From Ianthella basta (lineage: Eukaryota; Porifera; Demospongiae; Verongiida; Ianthellidae): 64,000 bases of DNA. The notes beneath the pieces were generated by a model, which did no database searches, was not told the DNA's origin, and was given only the letters and a program-made list of their open reading frames with translations. The position numbers were made by a program, and so were the translations under genes. The stretch is from the NCBI GenBank assembly GCA_964019415.1, contig OZ025887.1:447501-511500 (forward strand), given 5' to 3'. Below, in pieces: positions 21,701 to 28,830 of the stretch. The stretch's first letter is position 1; every line of letters begins with the position of its first letter.

Positions 21701-24658
21701 GCATACAGGTTTAAAGGCTATAACCCTTTGTCAGTCAACCAGAGAGCCTTGCTAGCTGATCTCGGCCTTTCATTTCAGAATGAAATTGCTCTGAAGTTCA
21801 TTGGTCTGTTTGATTTTGAGCTGCATCAACCATTCATCACCATTACATCTGACTCAGGGGTGGAGAATGAGGTTAGAGAGGGAGAAGTCTGCATAGGAGG
21901 ATTGTTGGTGCCTGGTCCTGACAACCCCTTTATTGGGAATGCTAACTACTCTGGTTGTGTCACTAATGGCAATGTACAGTCATCCACAGCAGGGTGGGAG
22001 ATTGCAGGGTCATCACTGATCAGCCTCTTAGAGCCTTACACAGGTGAAGTGGTACACCAAATACCATTCCTCAATACTAGGACCAGAGCCTTAGTGGTTT
22101 TCAGTGACACAACCCTCCCTGTGTCTCCACTCAACGGAGACTTGCTGAGTGAAGTTAACATCATGCAAGGCACATTCGTCTTTGTGCAAATGACGTACCC
22201 AACAATATGCAAGGACATGTGTCAGTTCGTCATGCTATCTCAAGAAGAAGGTTTCCACTTCCAGTTGAAAATTGGAATCAGCATTGATTTTGGAGTGAGT
22301 TCTGAAGGCCGCAATTTTGCAAACAAGAACAGCATCAGTTCTGAGGAGCTCCATGAGTTAGGAGCAGTTGTGGAAGTGGCAATGACATTCCCATTAGCAG
22401 ACTTCCAATTTGGTGCAGCGAGGGCAAGTGGTGCCAAGTATCATTGCGTAGTGGTATCTGACTTTAGCAGTAACTCCAACAGTGCTGTGGTTGAGTACAG
22501 TGTTGCCATACCACTCACTCTGCATTTTGATGACCCACAGTTTGAGCTGCTTGGGCAAGTGGAACTGATGTTCCCAGAGCATCAGCTAGTACTCCAGGCT
22601 GCTGGTGATGGGTGTGTGAGGCTGTCCAGCACGTTCTCCATCTGCAACATTCACCTTGTCTTCACTGTACCTACAGACGGTGATCAATTGCCAGGTTTTG
22701 TCTTCTCAGCACAGCCTATACTTGGTAGTGCAAACTGTGCAGCTGCAGGTCCTCTGCCATACACTGCTGTTGTTACAATCAATCCAACATTTGTGTACGT
22801 AGAAATTGATGAGATATTTACTGTAGCTAATCTCATGGAATACTTCTGTGTGGATACAGGAAAGGTGTCTAAGGTCCTTCGAGAAGCTACATTTCCACAA
22901 GGGCTCATCTTCTCTCACGGGGCCAACTCTGTTACTGTCGGCTACTCCAACGTTGACGTAGACAATGGCCAACTCGTACGAGGCACAGTAGACCTCTTTG
23001 GTGTCAGTGCATTCACTGAGCTCCACCTCAACTTGCCTACCTCCTTGACACTTGTGGCTGTGATGGACCCCATTAGCATGTCAAGAGGCTTCATCAAGAT
23101 GACAGCAAGCAGAAGTTATCGCTACCATGGTCCGTTGTTCTATGGTTCTTATGATGCCAGCGATGCTTTGAATCCAGTGGTAGCCACTAATGCATCGGGC
23201 AGTGTTAACGTCCTGGGTCAAGATATAGATGCAATGCTCGTGGTTGATGACAATCACCTCAGACTTGCTCTTGATGCATGGGTTTACCAGAGGGTGCATG
23301 TGCACATTGAATGTGAAGCTAGTTATGGCACCCCACAGAATGCAGCATTCAGTGTCATTGGTCATGTAACTGACAAGTCCCTTGGTGTCACTGTAGACTC
23401 CATTGACCAGATGTACCAGCAACGCTCCCAGTATGTGACCGCAGTTACTAAAGTAGCCTTGGATCGGGTTTCCAGGGCAACAGAGACTTACAATGATGCA
23501 ACAGCTGACCACAGTACATTGGAAGAGTACACTTTGGCAGTTACAAGGAAGGAAAGGGAAGCCTATCATGAACTGGCTGACGTGCAGTACCAGATAGACC
23601 AGTGGTGCCCAGTGGACAGCATTTGTGATGGTAAGTGTGTGAATAGTGTGTAGTAGCAAGATGCTATGAGAGACTGTAGCACTCTATAATGTATGATTGA
23701 AGAAGCCTGTCTCTGTCTCTATAATGTATGGTGGTCTGGCGGTATACTACTGCATGGGACGTACAAACCAAATGCCAAGCTTGCCTTTTGTGTATACAAT
23801 TGTTCTGAAGTCTCCTCCCTACTTTGGCTGTACATTGTGTCTGTTGTTCTACACTCTCCCTATACAGAGTGTGTGGCACATGACAAGTGTGCCAAGATAT
23901 CATTTTACAATCTTCTTGTGCGAAACAGTCCTTGCTGCCTAAGGAAGCAATCTACCACTTGTCGCATGAAGGCATTCGAGTGCTGGATTGTTCAGGAGTC
24001 CATCAAGACCAGCATTAGAATGGCTGCAGCAGTGTGGCACTCCGCTGTCATTCAACGTAACCTTGCTGAAACCCTTCTGCTTGCATCTGGTACCTTTAAA
24101 GAAGAGGCCAGTGAGAGGCTGCAGGTTGCCACTGATGCACTGGACACAGTCCTGGGTGCTGTGTCAGAGGATATTGGTTTTGTTTCCAGAGCTAGTAAGT
24201 TGTTAGGCGATGCTGTTGAGGGAGAACTGAGTTCTGTTATTGACGTGAAGGCAATACAGTGGGAAGTGGAGATGTCCCTGTTCAAACGCTTGGAGTTTGA
24301 TGTCAGCATTACTGCTGGCTTCACTGGCCAGACACTGAAGACCTGCACTGGTCATGTCGTGCTCCACGAACCTACCTCTCACATGAAGGCCATCTTGTGC
24401 TGCCTGTTTGACTCATTCTGTGAAGACACACAGAAGAAGAGATTCAAGAAATTGAAGCTGAAGCCACTGGTGTAAGTTTGTTGTGCTGTTGCTTCCTCAT
24501 GTACATGTGCTTTTGTTGGTCGTATAATTTGCTGTACCTACCATGGCACACATTGTGATGTAGCATGTTTTGATCCTGTCTTCCTCTGACCTCTTCCATG
24601 CAGGCTGGCTGAACTCTACTATCACACTGGGAACCCCTTTGGAGAGAGGGTTAGGTAG
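687..24658 (+). CDS. Gene 1: giant secreted IPT/PA14/FN3/Ig/cbEGF protein (5' partial)
   Basis: This is a multi-exon gene whose start lies before the window. About 46 exons can be chained by GT/AG sites with consistent phase, almost all phase 1. With both copies of the first EGF exon the chain is 10,832 nt, which reads without a stop as about 3,609 residues ending at TAG 24656-24658. Domain order is EGF, EGF copy, three IPT/TIG, PA14-like, FN3-like, Ig, an unassigned domain, two FN3, 28 cbEGF, a 1,158-residue unassigned region with a coiled coil near its end, and a 220-residue C-terminus. No membrane helix is visible, so I infer an extracellular matrix or secreted adhesion protein. The first EGF and the cbEGF array are paralogous to genes 2 and 3 downstream. 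The IPT-to-FN3 segment and the C-terminus are not. Exon borders are read by eye, without transcripts. Confidence 0.85.
1161..2355 (+). mobile_element. 5'-truncated LINE (non-LTR retrotransposon)
   Basis: Reading from about 1172 the sequence encodes the reverse transcriptase palm: [25 protein letters not shown] and the catalytic FADDLV motif at about 1579-1596. The C-terminal conserved parts YGCEAWAL and [10 protein letters not shown] follow at 1939-2224. The reading frame is broken by stops (for example at about 1661) and at least one frameshift, and the endonuclease part is missing, so it is a dead 5'-truncated copy. It ends in a short GC-rich hairpin and an ATTG microsatellite (2340-2355). 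A 12-bp target-site duplication, AACAATTGTAAA, flanks it at 1149-1160 and 2356-2367. Clade not assigned; the microsatellite tail is compatible with RTE-like families. Confidence 0.85.
2641..2684 (+). pseudogene. Truncated copy of the IPT exon start
   Basis: After a good acceptor (tacag) the sequence matches the start of the intact IPT exon at 3466 ([12 protein letters not shown] in both). It then runs into a TAG after GGI and breaks off into the TG-rich microsatellite that starts the second duplication unit. If spliced in it would end the protein, so it is most likely skipped. It marks the downstream edge of the duplicated unit. Confidence 0.75.
2999..3094 (+). CDS. EGF exon (gene 1, duplicated copy)
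   Basis: This is a near-identical copy of the exon at 687-782 with the same acceptor context and donor, produced by the local tandem duplication. It encodes [20 protein letters not shown] and ends in the same phase. It joins in frame to the first intact IPT exon at 3466. Only a few residues differ from the first copy (YT to LN, Q to R, N to D). Confidence 0.8.
3466..3851 (+). CDS. IPT/TIG domain 1 (two exons)
   Basis: Exons 3466-3607 and 3689-3851 (phases 1-2 and 2-0) encode one immunoglobulin-like fold shared by plexins and transcription factors. It begins [19 protein letters not shown], has the [10 protein letters not shown] strand, and then the RPLRCTT strand. This matches the pattern of the IPT repeats in fibrocystin/PKHD1-like proteins: V.P..GS..GGT, then I.G..C.V, then I.C.T. 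It is the first of three IPT units leading to a PA14-like region, an order known in PKHD1L1-type proteins. It acts outside the cell; ligand unknown. Confidence 0.75.
4066..4402 (+). CDS. IPT/TIG domain 2
   Basis: A single exon of 337 nt (phase 0-1) encodes [19 protein letters not shown], then [32 protein letters not shown] and a tail ending in LIMLEVFP. The spacing of the glycine-rich opening, the two cysteines and the PPGVYNVSV strand follows fibrocystin-type IPT units. It sits between IPT 1 and IPT 3 with short introns. Assignment rests on pattern, not on a search. Confidence 0.7.
4485..4718 (+). CDS. IPT/TIG domain 3
   Basis: A 234-nt exon (phase 1-1) encodes the clearest IPT unit of the three: [19 protein letters not shown], then [19 protein letters not shown] and [11 protein letters not shown]. 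The opening S..P..G...GGxxxTI.G and the paired cysteines are typical. It directly precedes the PA14-like exons. Confidence 0.8.
4784..5764 (+). CDS. PA14-like domain (four exons)
   Basis: Exons 4784-4922, 5006-5140, 5372-5540 and 5624-5764 join in frame. They begin [20 protein letters not shown] and continue with [12 protein letters not shown], then [17 protein letters not shown] and [18 protein letters not shown]. The order of a PDxPD loop, a strand Y.x.W.xSDNxxxLFF and a strand GETYxLxAxxKE is that of PA14 folds, which bind carbohydrate or calcium in other proteins. Its place after IPT repeats recalls PKHD1L1. The last exon ([12 protein letters not shown] to EETPQ) may belong to the following unit. 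Confidence 0.65.
6222..7010 (-). mobile_element. LINE 3' fragment on the minus strand
   Basis: On the minus strand the sequence encodes the C-terminal LINE motifs [22 protein letters not shown] and [11 protein letters not shown], ending in an untranslated region with a GC-rich hairpin and an ATTG-type microsatellite (about 6222-6245). The layout matches the LINE at 1161-2355, so the two belong to one family, but this copy is only the 3' end. A stop interrupts the frame just after TYGCES. It lies in the long intron 5765-7291 of gene 1. The intron ends near 5930-6030 and 7030-7085 share inverted CGAATATTCG-like sequence, perhaps from an older DNA element. Confidence 0.7.
6779..6928 (+). mobile_element. 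Short hairpin insertion carrying a hammerhead-ribozyme-like core
   Basis: A 150-bp insertion lies within the minus-strand LINE, flanked by the 14-bp direct repeat AAACCTTCTTCATT (6765-6778 and 6929-6942), which looks like a target-site duplication. It contains a perfect 30-bp inverted repeat (6776-6805 with 6872-6901). The loop holds CTGATGA (6820-6826), a 6-bp stem GGTGAC/GTCACC (6828-6833 with 6840-6845) and GAAACGTC (6846-6853), the conserved core of a hammerhead ribozyme. Hammerheads are known in the terminal repeats of Penelope-like elements and in non-autonomous retroelements. Family membership here is inference, and stem I is weak. Confidence 0.55.
7292..7679 (+). CDS. FN3-like domain exon (gene 1)
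   Basis: This 388-nt exon (phase 0-1) encodes [15 protein letters not shown] and then a fibronectin type III-like stretch. It has [13 protein letters not shown], a strand [29 protein letters not shown] and [15 protein letters not shown]. The W, the Y/T pair before ATIT and the closing strand match FN3 B, F and G strands. The first 40 residues, with three cysteines, are not part of a clear FN3 and may complete the preceding region. Confidence 0.6.
8013..8324 (+). CDS. Immunoglobulin domain exon (gene 1)
   Basis: A phase 1-1 exon of 312 nt encodes a full Ig fold. It has [11 protein letters not shown] with the B-strand cysteine, YTWTC with the core tryptophan, and then the signature [12 protein letters not shown] with the F-strand cysteine, ending GNITLNVA. 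Two extra cysteines (TCPIGPC) sit after the tryptophan. The 1-1 phase is that of a shuffled domain exon. It lies between the FN3-like exon and an unassigned exon. Confidence 0.85.
8549..8576 (+). other. Degenerate hammerhead-like motif in an intron
   Basis: CTGACGA (8549-8555), a 4-bp stem GACC/GGTC (8557-8560 with 8566-8569) and AAAATGTC follow the order of the hammerhead core at 6820-6853. The stem is shorter and a conserved G is lost. It is probably a decayed copy of the same repeat family. It lies in the intron 8325-8742, where I see nothing else. Confidence 0.3.
8743..9039 (+). CDS. Unassigned extracellular domain exon (gene 1)
   Basis: A phase 1-1 exon of 297 nt encodes about 99 residues beginning [20 protein letters not shown]. 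It contains two cysteines (RITC and AYCNDF) and ends YTYLFLSGR. Its length and symmetric phase suit an Ig-like or other beta-sandwich domain, but the usual Ig tryptophan and DxGxYxC motif are absent. Function unknown. It continues the frame between the Ig exon and the FN3 exon at 9462. Confidence 0.65.
9290..9440 (+). pseudogene. Partial copy of an FN3 exon
   Basis: Positions about 9295-9360 repeat the opening of the FN3 exon at 10150 ([21 protein letters not shown] in both). They then diverge into [16 protein letters not shown] and stop matching. A fitting acceptor/donor pair of the right phase is not evident, so it is most likely a decaying duplicate exon in the intron 9040-9461. Its match shows that the FN3 exons here have also been duplicated locally. 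Confidence 0.55.
9462..9761 (+). CDS. FN3 domain exon (gene 1)
   Basis: A 300-nt phase 1-1 exon begins [20 protein letters not shown] and includes [13 protein letters not shown] and [16 protein letters not shown]. The P-rich start and the [10 protein letters not shown] strand are FN3-like (usual form LxPxTxYxxxVxAxN), although the B-strand tryptophan is not obvious. It ends at A before gtgagc at 9762. Confidence 0.6.
10150..10437 (+). CDS. FN3 domain exon (gene 1)
   Basis: A clear fibronectin type III unit in one 288-nt phase 1-1 exon. It begins [20 protein letters not shown] and has the core WLPPTEPNG, then [31 protein letters not shown] and SAGRS. All the usual strands are present: W.PP..PNG, Y.I.Y, LTGL....Y.I.V.A.N..G.S. 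It is the last module before the cbEGF array. Confidence 0.85.
10623..13621 (+). CDS. cbEGF array of gene 1, part 1 (10 exons)
   Basis: Ten phase 1-1 exons each encode one calcium-binding EGF with the D[IV][DN]EC start and six cysteines. Type follows each: 10623-10745 C, 10953-11075 C, 11406-11531 B', 11600-11722 C', 11785-11907 D, 12048-12170 A, 12256-12381 B, 12459-12581 C', 12749-12871 D, 13499-13621 A. B-type exons are 126 nt, the others 123 nt. Most types have the Cx[DN]x4[FY]xCxC hydroxylation consensus, but type A has His in place of the aromatic. Such arrays form calcium-stiffened rods. The two first C exons carry an identical repeat of about 61 bp in the introns after them. Confidence 0.9.
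10771..11305 (+). repeat. 61-bp intron repeat pair
   Basis: Positions 10771-10831 and 11245-11305 appear identical over about 61 bases (start TGTGTAGATTTTGTGAGCAC). Each follows a C-type EGF exon (10623-10745 and 10953-11075). This points to a recent tandem duplication or conversion of exon plus downstream intron. Confidence 0.8.
12872..13498 (+). other. Intron of gene 1, no further feature seen
   Basis: A 627-bp intron between a type D and a type A cbEGF exon. Apart from a short direct repeat around GCGAAGGCAATCTGC (about 13030) and a similar AGAAGGCAATCCTGCC (about 13310), I see no gene or named element. Confidence 0.5.
13622..14535 (+). other. Intron of gene 1 with short repeats
   Basis: A 914-bp intron. 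It holds a short CA/TG microsatellite (about 13660-13700) and an imperfect tandem repeat around 13900-14000, in which units with ACATAAGAAT/CGTAAGAAT and AAGTAGGCAGCATGC/AAGTAAGCAGGATGC recur. No coding signal was seen on either strand. Confidence 0.5.
14536..17776 (+). CDS. cbEGF array of gene 1, part 2 (13-exon shared block)
   Basis: Thirteen phase 1-1 cbEGF exons: 14536-14661 B', 14730-14852 C', 14961-15083 D, 15238-15360 E, 15462-15587 F, 15668-15790 C', 15975-16097 D, 16222-16344 A, 16433-16555 D, 16920-17042 A, 17128-17253 B, 17331-17453 C, 17654-17776 D. The same order of types is found in gene 2 (41284-44556) and gene 3 (58118-63750), so this block predates the gene duplications. Type E ([13 protein letters not shown]) and type A lack the aromatic of the hydroxylation consensus. 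The 85-bp intron 17043-17127 is identical base for base to 12171-12255. Confidence 0.9.
17916..18115. other. Assembly gap of 200 N
   Basis: Exactly 200 N interrupt the intron 17777-18514 between a D and an A cbEGF exon. The homologous intron of gene 2 (44557-45104) reads straight through the matching place: GGGTGCATG at about 44685 is followed by CCTGAG and a run of C, just as GCATG precedes and TGAGCC follows the gap. The true missing length may be small, and no exon need be lost. Confidence 0.85.
18515..20083 (+). CDS. cbEGF array of gene 1, part 3 (5 exons)
   Basis: Five phase 1-1 exons: 18515-18637 A, 18723-18848 B, 18947-19069 C, 19273-19395 D, and 19961-20083, a divergent C-like unit ([20 protein letters not shown]). 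The first four form one more A-B-C-D block. The last is the least homogenised EGF of the gene and joins in phase 1 to the large exon at 20157. The intron 19396-19960 (565 bp) shows nothing I can name. Confidence 0.9.
20157..23630 (+). CDS. Large intronless exon: 1,158-residue region of unknown family (gene 1)
   Basis: One open exon of 3,474 nt (phase 1-1), about 28 times the length of its neighbours, encodes 1,158 residues with no stop. It begins [19 protein letters not shown], has an acidic loop [15 protein letters not shown] that could bind calcium, then long alternating hydrophobic stretches that suggest beta strands, with scattered cysteines and N-glycosylation sites. Near the end (about 23400-23600) lies a helical, charged stretch with coiled-coil character ([20 protein letters not shown]), followed by [10 protein letters not shown] do not recognise the family and no catalytic motif stands out. 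Genes 2 and 3 have nothing comparable; gene 2 ends in a membrane helix instead. The acceptor at 20156 and the donor gtaagt at 23631 are good. Confidence 0.85.
23868..24658 (+). CDS. C-terminal exons of gene 1
   Basis: Exon 23868-24471 (phase 1-2) follows the large exon. It encodes a cysteine-rich start ([15 protein letters not shown], then [19 protein letters not shown]) and a long, probably helical middle part ([20 protein letters not shown]). It ends with [12 protein letters not shown] and the basic [12 protein letters not shown]. The last exon 24604-24658 adds [17 protein letters not shown] and TAG. No membrane helix or GPI signal is apparent, so the product should be secreted. Family unknown. 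The donor used is the gtaagt at 24472. Confidence 0.75.
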
Positions 24659-25389
24659 TTTATACAACTGTTCCAAAGTAACTCCTACCACGTAGTGTAT
24701 ACACTGATAGTTATATGTAACACATAGCAGTGAAACTGTATTAATAGTGAAGTGCACTATTTTACGTACCAAGACACTAGCTACCTTTCTTTATAAACAG
24801 TTATCCACTTATATGGTTACAACATTGCGCTACTCATGTTTGGTATAATAGCAATGTGCCACAGTGGTTGACCAATGTAGCCTGTATGTATGTAGTCTGA
24901 AGAATATTATACAGTTGTGCTGGATTGCACTCCTGTTTCACGTGGTTCATGCAAGCACCTTCAGTACACGTCTACAGGTACAAGGAATGCTTGCCAACAG
25001 CGCCAGTGTGCGGGATAGACCCTAGAAAGGGCCACAAGGTGGCATCACTACAGCTGGACTCAACCTCTTTAGGTGATGAGGTGCATGTCCTCCTAAACCT
25101 ATAAGCAGACAGTGTGAGTGGTTGGTACAAGGTAGTTGGACAAGGTTATCACTGCCATGGCTATGGGACCTTATCAGACCCCTCCCATAGTACATCTTTC
25201 AATCAACTTGTGTGTGTGCTAATTGCAGTAACACACCTTCCCAGTCTGCATGGTGTGATTGTTAGTGGTGTAACACAATATTGTGTGAGGGGTGCCCCAT
25301 TGGGATGAAAGGCATGCAGAGGGCTGGGTCAGTTAGTGTCAACAAGCACACTGTCAATGAACATTAATGTAATATACTAGGCACATGTC

Positions 25390-25716
25390 ATTGATAATCA
25401 TCAGTAAGACGAGCCGGAGCAAGGATCGAATAAAGCAATAACATCGCACACACTCAGTAGACTGCAGAGATTGTAGCTGCAGGCTAGGAAATGCCTCGCA
25501 GCAAATGATACATTGCGCCACCTCCAGTTTAGATAGGTGTCTATGGAAGGCACCCATTTTGTGACGAACCACAGGCTGTTCAAGCAGTGAAGGTTGCGTC
25601 TGCACGCGACGTTGTGCTCTATGCCTTTCTCTGTCACGGTCTAATCGTGCTTCTGTCTCTGCAACAGTTTCAGTAGCACGTCGTTCGGTCTGGGCAGCAC
25701 TTATCTGCAGCAGTCG
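25390..25716 (-). mobile_element. Helitron N-terminal fragment, left arm of a palindrome
   Basis: On the minus strand this reads ISAAQTERRATETVAETEAR, LDRDRERHRAQRR, then LEQPVVRHKMGAFHRHLSKLEV and CIICCEAFPSLQ. The R-rich repeats with AETxxxxEARLxRxRER, followed by a short cysteine-bearing segment, resemble the region before the Rep/helicase core in animal Helitrons. No Rep or helicase domain is present, so this is a fragment. It forms an inverted pair with 25775-26096. Confidence 0.65.
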
Positions 25717-25774
25717 GGCCAGTCTCTGGTCTGCACTTTCTGCAGAGCGTCGTGCCCTCTGGGCAGCACTTAAC

Positions 25775-26096
25775 TGCTGCAAATAAGTGCTGCCCAGACC
25801 GAACGACGTGCTGCTGAAACTGTTGCAGAGACAGAAGCACGATTAGATCGTGACAGAGAAAGGCATAGAGCACAATGTCGCGTGCAGTCGCAACCTTCAC
25901 TGCTTGAGCAGCCTGTGGTTCGTCACAAAATGTGTGCCTTCGGTTCCATAGACACCTACCTAAACTGGAGGTGGCGCAATGTATCATTTGCGAGGCATTT
26001 CCTAGCCTGCAGCTACAATCTCCGCAGTCTGCTGAGTGTGTGCGGTGTTATTGCTTTATTCCTTGCTCAGGCTCGCCCCACTGATGATTATCATCT
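25775..26096 (+). mobile_element. Helitron N-terminal fragment, right arm of a palindrome
   Basis: This is an inverted copy of 25390-25716 with scattered differences, separated by about 58 bp. It encodes ISAAQTERRAAETVAETEAR and LEQPVVRHKM, then loses frame. The two arms of over 300 bp could form a large cruciform or hairpin. It lies only about 100 bp before the CRE-like site of gene 2. Confidence 0.65.
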
Positions 26097-26195
26097 GCCT
26101 AGTACAATGTTGTCCAAACACGCGTAGGAGCTAGCTGAGCTGGCCAAGCAATTATGCCCAGGTCAGCAAGTAATTTGTTTAGGGTTTTTGTCCCA

Positions 26196-26338
26196 TGACG
26201 TCACTATATGACTCGCTTCTAGGAAACCTCCTCCTCCGCAGGAATTCGCTGCTATATTCTCGTAGCGTTCGGCTTGCCACATCAATCTCAGCCGTGGAGT
26301 GCTCATCCTGCAACTATACATCTATAGGGTATGTTGCG
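26196..26338 (+). promoter_or_regulatory. Inferred promoter and non-coding first exon of gene 2
   Basis: The CRE-like palindrome TGACGTCA lies at 26196-26203. About 140 bp downstream is a conserved GGTATGTTGCGA, whose GTATGT (from 26339) would serve as a splice donor. The same arrangement occurs upstream of gene 3 (CRE 51878-51885, donor at 52039), with similar sequence between (GTGGAGTG, GCTCATC). I infer a CREB/ATF-type site, a transcription start between site and donor, and an untranslated exon spliced to 28689. No TATA box is clear. Confidence 0.45.
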
Positions 26339-28688
26339 ACGTACTTGATTGTTGAGCTGTATTATGTTTGACTTAGCTAGTAGATGTTAGCTATTTGAGG
26401 ATAGAAACAGCTTGAGGATATCTATACGAGAGACGTCGGTTTCACGGTTTGTCCCACGAGATCACCTTGCGGTGTATCGTAACATAGCCAAAAACGCTGT
26501 GCAACTACCGCCAATTGAAGGGTATAGTGCACGGCGAATAGCTAAACCTGTTAGCGATAACAGCTGCGTAGACGCGACCAAAGGTGACAGAAAAATCGTG
26601 CGATGTTCGAAAGCGAGCGAAGAGAGGATGGTACGGTCAATTTATCGCAAGCATCGAATCGTGCAACTTTACTTTGAACGAAGGAAACATAGTTGTAGGT
26701 ATGCGCGTAACAGATATATTGTTTGAGCTGCACTTGTCTTGAGTTCACACTCTTCCTAGCTCATTTGACCAACGCTCTCGCGCGTTCTTGTTACTACGGA
26801 ACTTCTTCACGTGCAGCCAGCAACCGTAAAGTTTCACCCCACTCCTTTAAGGAAAACAAAGCTGGAGATCCTCCGAAGCACTCCTCTGTCTTCTTCAGCT
26901 CAGTGAACTAAGTAAACCCTATGTTAAAGAATACCATTTTACTGTGTTTACTCTAGGTGTCATTCCATTCATTTCATTTAATATTTCATTATTATACTGG
27001 AATTCCATGCACTTAGTCCTAATAGACTACTTTCCAGGGAGCCCATGCAGTAATGGGTCTGGCTCCTGAGTTGAGAATCGTTGAATTGGCCCTGTGATGG
27101 CAGTTTTATACGGGTGGCAGAGTGGGGAAGGGGATCCCAAAGGCAAGTACAAACTCTGGTATAGGAACAGGTAACTTTTGCCCTAAGCTTGCTCTTGAAG
27201 ACATTCAAACTCTTCTCTGACTTCTTGAATAGCTATTTGAGTGGGGTATAGATGGTGACTAATCCAAGTTAGGGGCTTGAGCCTTATGCAGCAGTTTGTT
27301 AGTCTGCCATACATTAGTGTGAGTAGCAATATTTACATGCATGTGGTCTGTGTTGCTCTTGCTACCTGCTGTGCAATGGTTAATGTTCAAGTAGTACAAT
27401 CTAATAACTCAAGCTAAGAATGGCTTTAGTCTTAAAGCAACCCATAATCGTCTTTCGTCTCAGGGAACACTTGTTTATGCCCCATGCAGTGTGTAGTAGT
27501 CAGAAGTGGCATGACCCTTCCCTGTAGAAGGTTCAGGTTCCATCACTAACATTGATTTGTGCATTCTGTGACTAAGTTACAGCCCAATCAGATTACAGGA
27601 AAGGTATGCCGCAAAACATGCATATCTGCGAGTGGCAGCAGAGCAGGGAGCATTCTACACTGTGATGGAAGACATCCAGCAACTTGGCTATACAGCCACG
27701 AAGCCAGAGTAGCTTTAAATTGTCCCTGCTTCATTTTTGGTTAGAATGTCTTTGCAGTTTTACTGACTGACTTTGGGCAGAGGCTGTTTCTGGTGCCTTC
27801 TAGTGGTGTTCGACCTATATTATTGCTGATCAGAGAGTCATCAATTGTCCTTACTGTCTCTCCATTGAAGGCTATATTATAAAAGATCAGGTAAATTCAT
27901 GTACAAATTGCACTATTAGCTGATGGGAAATTTGAGCTACTTAATATTGTACAATCATTTTAAATTTTCACAATTAAGAAAGATCGACAAACAGCAAAAT
28001 TAATCTGAAATAACAATAGGCACTCATGCGCACTGCCCATATTATAGTGTTGCACCACTGAGTGGGCAATAAGTCAGTGGAATAGTCGATGGATTGCTCC
28101 TCAGAGAGCTGATTCAGAAGGTCAATATGGCCTCAGTCACTGGGTGCATGGTGTTATGATGTGGCTTCCTATAACTATGTTATGCATGTTATGTTATGCA
28201 TACACGCTGGCTCCCTAATTGTGTTATGCTTATTTTGTTATACAAGGCACTAGTAGTGCATGCATGTGTCTGGTACAAATCATTTATCTATTATACGTAT
28301 AATTATAATATTTAACAAATGATCTGCCGCCCCTTATGCACGTATGAAGCAGCATAGTATGGGGCAATGCTCAGTTAGCAGAGGAGCTATCCTGCTGCCT
28401 TGCTTTGGGGAGCATCCCTCTTCTCACTTAGCATTGAAGCCAACTATCTGAAGAACATAGTAGTGCTTCAGACACCGGGGAGTTTTTGCGACCCACTGAG
28501 TCACAAAATTCATGCGAAATAAAATGTAAAAAGTTGTGTGCATACAGTATGATTTTGGTAAGTTCTTCTGCCAGGGTGAAACCACTGCACCATCCCTACG
28601 TCACACTTGTTTCGTTTCCCTAGTAATTACAACAAACCCTACAAGTGCTAATTTCTGTTATAGTGTGTAAAATGTACTCTTCCTACAG
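26339..28688 (+). other. Probable 5'-UTR intron of gene 2
   Basis: No convincing coding sequence. Several blocks match the corresponding 52039-53210 region of gene 3: the segment with TCCCACGAGATC (about 26450), the GTGCAGCC/AACG stretch (about 26810), TAGTAGTCAG (27493), GGCAGCAG...CAGGGAG (27630), CGCTGGCTCCCTAATT (about 28205) and GCAGCATAGTAT...CTTCTCACTTAG (28348-28432). The region ends in a pyrimidine-poor acceptor TCCTACAG, conserved in gene 3 as TCTTACAG. Confidence 0.55.
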
Positions 28689-28711
28689 ATCTCAACTGGA
28701 AAAAGACTTCA

Positions 28712-28830
28712 ATGGGTTTGCAGCTGTGCTGGGCTCTTCTGAGCGTCCTTCTGGTGTTAGCCATCTCTCAGGAGGGAGGTGCTACCTGCACTTGTCCCTC
28801 AAATGGATGCCGCCAAAGCCCATCCACTGG
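28712..28830 (+). CDS. Signal-peptide exon of gene 2
   Basis: The first coding exon, preceded by 23 nt of untranslated exon after the acceptor at 28688. It encodes [19 protein letters not shown] and then [20 protein letters not shown], a classical signal peptide with probable cleavage near GGA/TC. The start is supported by the hydrophobic leader directly after the ATG and by the matching exon of gene 3 at 53240. It ends in phase 2 at GG before gtaaga. Confidence 0.9.

Larger units (their letters stand above)
24659..26195. other. Intergenic region between genes 1 and 2
   Basis: The 3' flank of gene 1 shows no clear AATAAA signal. From about 25150 to 25345 it matches 51195-51370 upstream of gene 3 (shared CATCTTTCAATCA, GTGGTGTAACACA and GATGAAAGGCATGCAG), marking the start of a segmental duplication of about 26 kb. 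The stretch 25390-26096 is the Helitron palindrome described separately and is absent from the gene 3 copy. Confidence 0.7.

Noticed and set aside
26412-26726. Open frame of 104 codons upstream of gene 2
   Set aside because: The homologous region upstream of gene 3 keeps DNA similarity but not the reading frame, so it is more likely untranslated or intron sequence.
26978-27230. Minus-strand peptide ending of LINE type (SLNVFKSKLR)
   Set aside because: The phrase resembles the end of some reverse transcriptases, but no WNxLP or upstream RT motif is visible and the region is partly shared with gene 3 flank. The evidence is too thin.
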